Assembly (NCBI GenBank): GCA_937863905.1
Contig: CALMHV010000392.1
Location: 1-13,566, forward strand
DNA length: 13,566 nucleotides
Direction: 5' to 3'
DNA from: an uncultured Bacillota bacterium
GTDB taxonomy: Bacteria > Bacillota > Sulfobacillia > UBA995 > UBA9673
Both the position numbers and the translations under genes were made by a program. Below are positions 6,558 to 13,566 of the stretch, one piece after another. The first letter of the stretch is position 1. The number at the start of each line of letters is the position of its first letter. Below the pieces are notes generated by a model. That model saw only the letters and a list, made by a program, of their open reading frames with translations, was not told where the DNA came from and did not search any database.

Positions 6558-9500
6558 GGCGGCCGGGGCAGCCCCGCCGGCGGCGACCACCTGGACGCCG
6601 GAGCAGGAGTTGGCCATCACCGCCCGGGGTGGAAACCTCCTGGTCTCCGCGGCGGCCGGCTCGGGCAAGACGGCCGTCCTCGTCGAGCGGGTCATCCGTC
6701 TCGTCCTGGGTCCGGGGGGCCTGGCTGAGACCGGTCCGGACGGCGTCGTCGACGTCGACCGCCTCCTCGTGGTCACCTTCACCGAGGCCGCGGCGAGCGA
6801 GATGCGCGACCGGCTGGCGACGGTCCTGCGCGAGCGCCTCCGGTCCGCCGAGAACGCCGGCCCAGCCGCCACAGCCTCGCGGCTCCGGCGCCAGTCCGCC
6901 CTTCTCGGGCGGGCCTCCATCTCGACCCTGCACGCCTTTTGCCTGTCGGTTTGCCGGCGGCATTTCCACCGTCTCGGGCTCGACCCGGCCTTCGATGTCC
7001 TGAGTGAAGAGGAGGCCTCTCTCCTCCAGACCGAAGTCCTCGAAGCCGTGTTCGAAGAAGGCTACGAGCGGGCTGACGAGGGCTTCGCCCGTCTTGTCGA
7101 TGCCTACGGCTCCGACCGGGGCGACGAGCCCCTTCGAGAGACAGTGCTTCGCCTCTACCGCTTCTCCCGCAGTCATCCGGACCCGGAGGGTTGGCTCGAC
7201 CGGTCGGCGCTGGCCTTCACGCCCCCGCCGGGAGCGCGTCTGACCGACCCGGCCATAGGCTTCGGCCGGCGGGTCATCGCGGAGATTGAGTCCGCCCTCC
7301 TCGGGGCCACCGAGAACATCCGGCAGGCCGAAGACCTCGCCCGCCTTCCGAGGGGACCGGAGGGCTACATCCCGGTCCTGGCCGAGGACGCGGACCGGCT
7401 GACCCTGGCCGCGCGACGCTGCCGCGGCGGCGAGTGGCCGGACATCGTCTCCGCCCTGGCTGAGGTCGGCTCCTTCCCGCGGCTTCCCGCGGCCCGGGCC
7501 GAGCGGACCGATGCAGCGGTGAAGGACGCTGTCCAGTCGGCTCGAGCCAGGGCCAAGAAAGCCGTGGAGGGACTCGTCAGTGCCTACGGCGGACGGACCG
7601 AGGAGGACCTCCTGGGCGAACTCCGCGGTCTGGCCGGCCCGGTGCGGGCCCTCGTGGCGCTCGTCGCCGGGTTCAACCTCGCCTATCGCCAAGCCAAGGA
7701 TGAGCGAGCCACGCTGGACTTCGGCGATCTTGAGCACTTCTGCCTCCGGGCCCTCCGGGGGTCTGAGGCCGTGCGGGAACTGCGCGAGCGCTACACCGCC
7801 GTCCTCGTCGACGAGTACCAGGACACCAACGCCGTCCAGGAGGCCGTCCTCTCCCTGGTCTCCCGGGGCGACAATCTCTTTCTGGTCGGGGACGTCAAGC
7901 AGAGCATCTATCGCTTCCGCCTGGCCGAGCCTTCGCTCTTCCAGGCCAAGAGCCGAGACTACCTTCCCTGGAGACCCGGAGAGGCGGCGGGCTCAACCGC
8001 GGCCGGACGTCTGCTCCACCTGCCCCACAACTTCCGGAGTCGCCGTCCCATCGTCGACGCCGTCAACTTCGTCTTCGGCCAGGTGATGCGGAAGGACGCG
8101 GCGGAAATCGAGTATGGACCAGACGCCGAACTCGTCTATGGCGCGAACCTGCCTGAACCCCCGGGCGGAGACCCTGCTGTCGAACTGCACCTGGTCGAGG
8201 CGAAGCCCGACGCGAGGACGGTCGCCGCCGACGCGGGCGACGACACCGAGGCCGGCGCTGCCGCCTCCGGCAACACCGAGGTCGGCGCGTCCGGCAACGA
8301 CGAGGTTGCCGCCGACGCGGGCGACGACACCGAGGTCGGCGCCTCCGGCGGCCCACCGCCAGGGCTCCCGACCTCGGAGGACCTTGAGGTCGTGCAGAGA
8401 GAGGCCATCCTCATCGCCGCGCGCATCCAGGAGATGGTCAAGGGGTCCTCGCCCCTCCCGGTCTGGGACAAGGGAAGACGCGCCTACCGCCCAGCCGGTT
8501 ACGGCGACGTGGCCGTTCTCATGCGGGCGACCACCGGCTTGGCCAACCTGGTCGTTGAGACCTTCTCAGGCCTGGGCATCCCGGCCTACGCCGCCCTGAG
8601 CACCGGATACTTCGCCGCAGCGGAGGTCGAGACGGCTCTCTCCCTATTGCGGCTCATCGACAACCCTCGCCAGGACATCCCGCTGGCGGCCATCCTGCGC
8701 TCGTCCATCGTGGGCCTCGACTCCGACGACCTAGCCCGTGTCCGGCTGGCTTGCCGCCCGGGCGAGTTCTACGACGCCGTCCTCGCGGCGGCCGGACGGG
8801 GAGGTGAAGCGACCGGGCCGGGTAGGCCCTCCCCCCCGCCGGTATCGGCGGAACTCCCCAGGCGCCTCCTAGCCTTCCTAGGCCGCCTGGACACCTGGCG
8901 CGACGCGGCCCGGCGCGGTCCTCTCTCCGAACTCGTCTGGCGCCTCTACGGCGAGACGGGCCTCTACGCCTACGTGGGCGGGCTGCCCGGCGGCACGCAG
9001 CGCCAGGCCAACCTCCGCACCCTGCACGACCGGGCCCGGCTCTTCGACCAGTTCTCGCGGCAGGGGCTCTGCCGCTTCTTGCGCTTCGTCGACCGCCTCC
9101 GCGAGAGCGAGGGCGACCTCGGTCCTCCCCCACCCCTCGGTGAGGGCGAGAACGCCGTGCGGGTCATGAGCATCCACCGCAGCAAGGGCCTCGAGTTCCC
9201 CATCGTCTTTCTCGCGCATCTGGGCAAGCGCATCAATCTGACGGACGCGCGGGGCGACCTCGTGTGCCACCGGCACCTCGGCCTCGGGCCGGTCGTGGCC
9301 GACATCGCTCGCCGCCTCAAGTACCCGAGCCTGGCCAGCCGGGCGGTGTCCCGTGAGAACCTGGCGGAGACGGTGGCCGAGGAGATCCGCTGCCTCTACG
9401 TGGCCATGACTCGAGCCCGCGACGCCCTTGTCCTCATCGGGAGCAGGCGTAACCTCCCGGCCGGGCTCGCGGAGTGGTGCCTACCCGGCGCATCGCAGGC

Positions 9501-10641
9501 AGGCGGTCGCCTGTCCCCGGCCCGCATCGCCGCCGCGACCACGTATCTCGACTGGATCGTGCCCGCCGTGGCCTCGCACCCGGCGGCCCTGGAACTCAAA
9601 CGCCTCGCGGGCTTCGCCGGCGGCGAGGACCAGGCCGCCCCGAGCCCCGCCGAGGCGTTCTCCTCACGTTGGACTATCCGCCTTTGGGGTCTCTCGGGGC
9701 CCGGGGACACCGCCGAGGCCGCCGCCAAGGCCCGCCGGCTGGCGGCCGTGACCACCGCCTCGGACGGGGGCGCCACCCCGAGCGCGGACTCGGCTGAGAA
9801 CCGGCCGCCCGAGGTGCCCCTCACTACCGAGATCCGGGACCGGATCGCCGCGCTGGAGCCCCTGACAGGCATCACCCCCGGACCGGTGACCGCCGCCCTC
9901 GATTGGAGATACCCGGCGGCCCGCCTGACCAGGCTGGCCGCCAAGGTCTCGCCGACCGAGCTCAAGAGGCTCCTGGACACCGGCCACCAAGAGGAGGCGG
10001 CGGCAGCGCAGGCCGCCCCGTCCCCCCTCCCCCCTCTCCGCCTGGCCTTTCTCCAGGACGCCCCGGCGAGTCCCACGGCGGCCGAGCGAGGCCAGGCCAC
10101 GCATCTCCTGCTGCAACACGCCGACCTCAGCGGCCCGCTCGACGAAGAGTCCTTGGCCCGCTTGGCGGCCGATCTGGCCGAACGCGAGGTCATGACCCCG
10201 GACCAGGCCCGGGCGGCCGACATCCGCACCGTGGCCCGCTTCTTCACCACGGACCTGGGACGCTGGCTCGCGTCGTGCGGGGCGAGGGTCAGGCGCGAGG
10301 TTCCTTTCACTGTGGGCCTGCCGGCCTCCGAGGTCTATGGCGAGGCCGTGGGAGACGCGGGCGGCGAGGCTCCCTGTCCCGAGGAACTGGTCCTGGTCCA
10401 GGGCATCATCGATGCCCTGGTCGACGAGGTGGACGGGCTGACCATCCTCGACTTCAAGACCGATGCCGTCACGGCGGCCGAGGCCCCGAAACGCGCCGCG
10501 GTCTACGGGACCCAGGTCGCCCTCTACCGGCAGGCCGTCAGCGTCATCCTGGGCCGACCGGTGAAGCAGGTCTGGCTCTGCTTCCTTACCCCCGGCGTGG
10601 CCGTCCCGGCCGACGGCGGCGTCACGGGTGGACGTAGATAG
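6520..10641 (+). CDS. addA: ATP-dependent helicase/nuclease subunit A (AddA)
   Basis: AddA is the motor of AddAB: a UvrD/Rep-type (SF1A) 3'-5' helicase with a C-terminal RecB-family nuclease for the 3'-ended strand. The 1373-residue product is longer than Bacillus AddA (about 1232), largely through low-complexity linkers. Motifs in order: Q motif TPEQELAI (26-33), Walker A AGSGKT (46-51), Ia VTFTEAAASEMRDRL, Ib STLHAFCLSVC, II VDEYQDTN (D431/E432), III VGDVKQSIYRFR (near 457), IV HNFRSRRPIVDAVNF (from 503), V IHRSKGLEFP (885-894) and VI CLYVAMTRARD (958-968). The nuclease has H1195 (GQATH), D1298 (QGIIDAL), D1311 and K1313 (ILDFKTD), and Q in GTQVALY. All are intact, so both activities are expected. 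The ATG at 6520 is chosen for its AAGGAGGG, and it overlaps addB by 38 bp, suggesting coupled, balanced translation. An acidic repeat-bearing linker lies at about 565-610. The last 20 bp overlap the 3' end of the convergent PHP gene. Confidence 0.97.
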   Translation: MATATDPAAGPDRAAGAAPPAATTWTPEQELAITARGGNLLVSAAAGSGKTAVLVERVIRLVLGPGGLAETGPDGVVDVDRLLVVTFTEAAASEMRDRLATVLRERLRSAENAGPAATASRLRRQSALLGRASISTLHAFCLSVCRRHFHRLGLDPAFDVLSEEEASLLQTEVLEAVFEEGYERADEGFARLVDAYGSDRGDEPLRETVLRLYRFSRSHPDPEGWLDRSALAFTPPPGARLTDPAIGFGRRVIAEIESALLGATENIRQAEDLARLPRGPEGYIPVLAEDADRLTLAARRCRGGEWPDIVSALAEVGSFPRLPAARAERTDAAVKDAVQSARARAKKAVEGLVSAYGGRTEEDLLGELRGLAGPVRALVALVAGFNLAYRQAKDERATLDFGDLEHFCLRALRGSEAVRELRERYTAVLVDEYQDTNAVQEAVLSLVSRGDNLFLVGDVKQSIYRFRLAEPSLFQAKSRDYLPWRPGEAAGSTAAGRLLHLPHNFRSRRPIVDAVNFVFGQVMRKDAAEIEYGPDAELVYGANLPEPPGGDPAVELHLVEAKPDARTVAADAGDDTEAGAAASGNTEVGASGNDEVAADAGDDTEVGASGGPPPGLPTSEDLEVVQREAILIAARIQEMVKGSSPLPVWDKGRRAYRPAGYGDVAVLMRATTGLANLVVETFSGLGIPAYAALSTGYFAAAEVETALSLLRLIDNPRQDIPLAAILRSSIVGLDSDDLARVRLACRPGEFYDAVLAAAGRGGEATGPGRPSPPPVSAELPRRLLAFLGRLDTWRDAARRGPLSELVWRLYGETGLYAYVGGLPGGTQRQANLRTLHDRARLFDQFSRQGLCRFLRFVDRLRESEGDLGPPPPLGEGENAVRVMSIHRSKGLEFPIVFLAHLGKRINLTDARGDLVCHRHLGLGPVVADIARRLKYPSLASRAVSRENLAETVAEEIRCLYVAMTRARDALVLIGSRRNLPAGLAEWCLPGASQAGGRLSPARIAAATTYLDWIVPAVASHPAALELKRLAGFAGGEDQAAPSPAEAFSSRWTIRLWGLSGPGDTAEAAAKARRLAAVTTASDGGATPSADSAENRPPEVPLTTEIRDRIAALEPLTGITPGPVTAALDWRYPAARLTRLAAKVSPTELKRLLDTGHQEEAAAAQAAPSPLPPLRLAFLQDAPASPTAAERGQATHLLLQHADLSGPLDEESLARLAADLAEREVMTPDQARAADIRTVARFFTTDLGRWLASCGARVRREVPFTVGLPASEVYGEAVGDAGGEAPCPEELVLVQGIIDALVDEVDGLTILDFKTDAVTAAEAPKRAAVYGTQVALYRQAVSVILGRPVKQVWLCFLTPGVAVPADGGVTGGRR
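8224..8342 (+). repeat. Repeat-bearing acidic linker in addA
   Basis: A 35-bp unit at 8224-8258 recurs at 8308-8342 with one mismatch, offset by 84 bp (28 codons). Between them lie shorter variants of the same wording, giving GDDTEAGA, GNTEVGAS, GNDEV and GDDTEVGAS in a row. The stretch (residues about 569-608) is Asp/Glu/Gly/Ala-rich with no hydrophobic core, after helicase motif IV and before the next folded block (EDLEVVQREAILIAARIQ). It looks like an expanded disordered linker. Confidence 0.85.
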
Positions 10642-12205
10642 GCGTCGTGTAGCAGTAGTCGGCGCCGCTCACATAGAGCCAGTAGTAGTGGACGCCCCCG
10701 CCCGGATAGTCGACGTTCTTCTTCCAGGTGTAGAGCTGCCCGGCCTCGAGCGTGGCCGAGTGTTTCCAGACGGCGACGGCCACGTTGTCCTGGTAGAGGG
10801 TCAGCTTGTAGGCCCCGGCCACCACAGGCTTGATGGCTATCGTGAACGGCAGGGCCCCGCTCGGCGCCTGCACCCAGCTCCCCACGTCGTTGTCGCCCAG
10901 CGTGATGTAGGCGAGCGACCCCTTGAGGCTCACCGTCGTCTTCCCCGCCTTGAGCGCCTCGCTCACCGCTGTCCAGGACTCGGTCCAGGACCGGGCGCTT
11001 TCCGACAGGCGGATAAAGGTCACGTACGGGCGCCAGGTCCGGTGGTAGTCGCTTCCCGTCCTGACCCCCGGCCGGAACTCGCCGGCGGAATTCGCCAGCC
11101 GCAGGCACTCGCTCCGCCACCGCCGCATCGCCGCAGACTCCAGGTCGAAGGTGCGCTGGTAGGTCCCGGACATGACCTCGTAGCCGTAGTACCGGACCAC
11201 GTTCCAATCAACCCAGCCCGCACCGCGCGCCGGGTGGGCGAGGCCCGAACTCGACCGCGGGGGGCTGTTGCCGTCGATCTGGTCCAAGCCCGCCTGAGGG
11301 GCGTAGGCGGCGTCGTCGATTCCGGAGATGCTGGAGATGCCGTAGGCCAGACTGTGGCCGTCCGTCTCCCAGCCTCCGGGGCCGGCGGGCCCTACCGACA
11401 TCTCGGTCCCGGGAAACACGGCTGTCGACTGGTCGCTCACCGTCCGGCAAGCCGCCGGATACGGGCCGGACATGTCCCCGAAGAGCCCCTGGGACACCAG
11501 GCTCCCCGCGTGGTCGGTCATGTAGCCGACGGCGTAGCCGCGGGCCGCGAGTTCGGTCTTGATGGTGGCGATGTCCTTGTCCCCGCCCGAGTAGGTGGAG
11601 TGGATGTGGAGGTCGGCCGGCACCCAGCCCGGTAGGCGGGGTATCGCGGCCACGACGACCTGGACCCGGTCGACCACGCGCACGCGCCGCGACCCGACCC
11701 GGTAGTCGAGGGTGAGGTCCAGCCAGTGCTGGCCCTCCGCGACGGCGCCGGTCCCCGAGAGGATAAGGTCGCAGGGTGTCACTTCGTTGAGCAGGGTGGC
11801 CAGCCAGGAGGTCACGTCTTCGAGATGGGTCAGGGTCGCGGGTTTGGGCGAGGCCCCGTCAAGTTCCGACAACATGGCGGCCTTGACCTCGCCCAGTTCG
11901 CTCTCGCTGACCCCGCCGGCGGCCCTCACCCACGGCTGGTCGATGAACCGGACCTCCGCGTCCGCGGGAGCGCCATCCAGGCGGACCTCGACCGAGGTCA
12001 GAGCCGGCATCCGCTCGCCCCAGCCATCGCCGACGATCCAGAACTCGAGTTCCCAGGCTTCGCCGCCGGGCTCGAAGCGGGCCAGACCCGGCCCGACCGC
12101 CGCCGCCCACAGGACCTGCCTGTTCGCCGCGACCCAGACAGCGGCCACGGTCAGGCCGAGGAGTAAAGCGATGGGCAGACCCCGGCGGAACAGCCACTTG
12201 ACCAT
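10622..12205 (-). CDS. Membrane-anchored PHP domain metal-dependent hydrolase
   Basis: Predicted metal-dependent phosphoesterase-like enzyme facing outside the cytoplasm. The 527 residues begin MVKWLFRRG, then one hydrophobic segment (about 10-28, LPIALLLGLTVAAVWVAA), fitting a signal anchor or signal peptide with positive-inside charge. About 30-185 is a beta-rich region of unknown kind. The PHP domain follows with every signature group: DLHIHS (H200, H202), TDHAG (D231, H232), PGTEMS (E268), GHSLAYG (H284), AHPARG (H324) and GSDYH (D386, H388). The last 100 or so residues (SLAYITLGDN to the end) look like a small beta domain. ATG at 12205 is preferred (GGGAG, 8-nt spacer); an in-frame GTG at 12214 would add three residues. 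The 98-bp gap to the M24 gene allows co-transcription. The 3' end overlaps addA by 20 bp. Substrate unknown: an extracellular phosphoester is a guess, as PHP also includes other hydrolases. Confidence 0.87.
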   Translation of the reverse strand: MVKWLFRRGLPIALLLGLTVAAVWVAANRQVLWAAAVGPGLARFEPGGEAWELEFWIVGDGWGERMPALTSVEVRLDGAPADAEVRFIDQPWVRAAGGVSESELGEVKAAMLSELDGASPKPATLTHLEDVTSWLATLLNEVTPCDLILSGTGAVAEGQHWLDLTLDYRVGSRRVRVVDRVQVVVAAIPRLPGWVPADLHIHSTYSGGDKDIATIKTELAARGYAVGYMTDHAGSLVSQGLFGDMSGPYPAACRTVSDQSTAVFPGTEMSVGPAGPGGWETDGHSLAYGISSISGIDDAAYAPQAGLDQIDGNSPPRSSSGLAHPARGAGWVDWNVVRYYGYEVMSGTYQRTFDLESAAMRRWRSECLRLANSAGEFRPGVRTGSDYHRTWRPYVTFIRLSESARSWTESWTAVSEALKAGKTTVSLKGSLAYITLGDNDVGSWVQAPSGALPFTIAIKPVVAGAYKLTLYQDNVAVAVWKHSATLEAGQLYTWKKNVDYPGGGVHYYWLYVSGADYCYTTPIYVHP

Positions 12206-12303
12206 GGCTACCACTCCCGGGGCGCCTGGTTGGCCCGCGCGCGCCCGCTCAATTCCTATGGGCGCCCGCGCCCCGAAAGCACAGACACCCCGGAGCGGCG
12301 GCT
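12206..12303 (-). other. 98-bp gap between the M24 and PHP genes
   Basis: It contains an inverted repeat (stem arms 12260-12264 and 12269-12273, 4-nt loop) with no T-run after it, so it is not a normal intrinsic terminator. A short AT-richer patch (12251-12259, AATTCCTAT) might hold a -10 for the PHP gene, but no matching -35 was seen. The ribosome binding site GGGAG for the PHP gene is at 12214-12218. Confidence 0.4.
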
Positions 12304-13509
12304 CTACCCGCAGATGAGGCTGTCCAGGTCGCGTGGGTAGTAGGTCAGCATCTCGATGCCCTTGTCAGTGACGATGACCGTGTCGGAGTGGCGGAAACCG
12401 CCCAGGCCCTCGACATACAGCCCAGGCTCGACGCTGAAGACCATCCCCGGCTCGATGACCGTCTGGTCCCCGATGTCGAAGAAGGGCGCCTCGTGCCCGA
12501 GAATTCCGAGGGCGTGGCCCACGTGGTGGCGCCAATAGTCCCAGAGCTTGTGCTTGTCAAAGTAGGCGCGGGCGGCCTTGTCGACCTCCGAACACGGGCG
12601 GCCCGGCTGGATGGCCTGAAGCGACAGGTCCTGGATGGCCAGCATGTGGTCGAAGAAGGTCTTCTGCTCCGGCCTCGGCCGGCCCACGAACATGGTCCGC
12701 TCAAGTTCGCTGTTGTACCCCCAGACCGTGGCGCCCGCTCCCGTCACCAGCCCGTCTCCCGCCTTGAGCCGCGTGTTGCGGGTCACGGAGTGGGGGTTGG
12801 CCGAGTGCGGCCCTATCTGCCCGCGGTAGCCGGCCCCGGCGCCCTCACCCCCGCGCGGGTCGAACAGAGAGCCCAGGGTCTTGATCATCGTGCGGGTCGC
12901 CTCGAGGGAGGCGCGGGCCGCTATCTCCGTCTCCAAAGCCCCGGGAACCGAGAACTCCTGGAGCAGCGCGTGCGCCAGGTTACCCCACCGGGCGCTCTCG
13001 CGGATGAGACGGATCTCGGCCGGCGACTTCCTGACCCGCAACTCTTCGACAAGTTTCGCCAGGATGACCGGGGAGCCGACCCCGACCTCCTCGAGCTTCG
13101 GTCCATCGTACCCCCAGGAGGAACCGTAACCAGCGCCGTCCGCCGCATAGGGCCGCCCCGCCGCGCCGAAGCCCGCCTTCTTCAGAAGGTCGCCCAGGTG
13201 CAGCATGGGGTGCTTCTCCCCCGGGTACTCCGGGTAGGCGTTCACGTCGTCGACGACGGCCCCCACGGCTCGCGGGTGCTCCAGTTCCAGCCTGGGCACG
13301 AAGAGGACGCTCGGGCCGTCCAAGGGCAGGACCAGGGCCAGAGGTCTCTCCGTCGGGATGAAGGCAAAACCCGTCAGGTAGAAGACCGATGTGGCGCTGA
13401 AAAGAACCAGCCCGCAAAGCCCGTCCGCCCGGAGCCTGTCTTTGACCTTCGCCTGGCGCGCCAGGAGTTCATCCCGGCCTATCTCCAGCTTGCCGCTGTC
13501 TATGCCCAT
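12304..13509 (-). CDS. M24 family (pita-bread fold) hydrolase, Xaa-Pro peptidase-like, with altered metal site
   Basis: A 401-residue cytoplasmic protein with the two-domain layout of prolidase and creatinase: N-terminal creatinase-like domain (about 10-155, with LVLFSATSVFYLTGF) and C-terminal M24 domain (about 165-395). Family hallmarks are HHVGHALGILGHEAP (H332, H339), MVFSVEPGLY (E361) and GGFRHSDTVIVT. Compared with a typical Xaa-Pro dipeptidase, the first Asp ligand is G257 (VTGAGATVWGY), the second is E268 (NSELERT) and the last Glu is S375 (FRHSDT). Only H332 and E361 of the five metal ligands match, so a normal two-metal site is unlikely. This resembles members such as creatinase that act without metals on C-N bonds, so an amidase- or amidinohydrolase-like reaction should be considered beside aminopeptidase. 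ATG start is firm: GGGAGG at 13518-13523 with an 8-nt spacer. It is likely first of a unit with the PHP gene. Confidence 0.88.
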   Translation of the reverse strand: MGIDSGKLEIGRDELLARQAKVKDRLRADGLCGLVLFSATSVFYLTGFAFIPTERPLALVLPLDGPSVLFVPRLELEHPRAVGAVVDDVNAYPEYPGEKHPMLHLGDLLKKAGFGAAGRPYAADGAGYGSSWGYDGPKLEEVGVGSPVILAKLVEELRVRKSPAEIRLIRESARWGNLAHALLQEFSVPGALETEIAARASLEATRTMIKTLGSLFDPRGGEGAGAGYRGQIGPHSANPHSVTRNTRLKAGDGLVTGAGATVWGYNSELERTMFVGRPRPEQKTFFDHMLAIQDLSLQAIQPGRPCSEVDKAARAYFDKHKLWDYWRHHVGHALGILGHEAPFFDIGDQTVIEPGMVFSVEPGLYVEGLGGFRHSDTVIVTDKGIEMLTYYPRDLDSLICG

Positions 13510-13517
13510 AACTATCG

Positions 13518-13523
13518 CCTCCC
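13518..13523 (-). promoter_or_regulatory. Ribosome binding site of the M24 gene
   Basis: On the minus strand GGGAGG lies 8 nt before the ATG at 13509. The promoter probably lies partly beyond the window edge. Confidence 0.75.
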
Positions 13524-13566
13524 GCCCCGAGGTTCCCGCCCGACCGGCGGTTTCCTACGCGCCGGC

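Noticed and set aside
6493..7737. 414-codon open frame on the minus strand within addA
   Set aside because: It is antisense to helicase motifs Q to Ib, and its composition is typical of a shadow frame.
8224..8342. CRISPR or mobile-element origin for the repeats in addA
   Set aside because: The repeats keep the reading frame, have no uniform spacers and no inverted ends, and encode a plausible linker.
12260..12273. GC-rich hairpin between the M24 and PHP genes as a transcription terminator
   Set aside because: The stem is only 5 bp and no T-run follows on either strand, so it does not meet the pattern of an intrinsic terminator.

Overview
The window is GC-rich (about 70% by eye) and densely packed. 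It holds seven protein-coding genes on both strands and no recognisable RNA gene, insertion sequence, prophage or CRISPR array. An addB-addA pair (the Bacillota-type recombination nuclease rather than RecBCD), a two-domain rubrerythrin and Shine-Dalgarno-led GTG and TTG starts point to an anaerobic or microaerophilic high-GC member of the Bacillota (Symbiobacterium-, Thermaerobacter- or Limnochordia-like). That placement is inference from gene content, not a measured phylogeny.

Layout. (1) 66-602 (+): rubrerythrin, a peroxide-detoxifying enzyme. (2) 599-1384 (-) and 1397-2773 (-): a class I SAM-dependent methyltransferase downstream of a 12-helix MATE transporter. The transporter's stop codon starts the methyltransferase's ribosome binding site, so the two look like one translationally coupled unit. 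(3) About 2774-2948: a divergent intergenic region with a perfect 21-bp tandem duplication that carries a strong ribosome binding site and creates a tiny leader ORF before the transporter. (4) 2949-6557 (+) and 6520-10641 (+): addB and addA, overlapping by 38 bp. Both have intact nuclease residues, AddB has its Fe-S cysteines and AddA has a full helicase motif set. (5) 10622-12205 (-): a membrane-anchored PHP-type metal-dependent hydrolase. (6) 12304-13509 (-): an M24 (creatinase/aminopeptidase fold) protein with several standard metal ligands replaced.

How it fits together. AddAB resects double-strand breaks for RecA-dependent repair, and rubrerythrin limits oxidative damage, so both serve genome and oxidant defence, but on separate transcripts. 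The MATE/methyltransferase pair could export and modify a small molecule. The M24 and PHP genes lie on the same strand 98 bp apart and may be co-transcribed, but nothing in the sequence ties their chemistry together.

I do not see a clearly new multi-gene system. The points most worth a second look are the duplicated ribosome-binding leader before the MATE gene, the altered M24 active site, the extracytoplasmic PHP enzyme, the repeat-expanded linkers in both AddA and AddB, and two convergent gene pairs whose 3' ends overlap.
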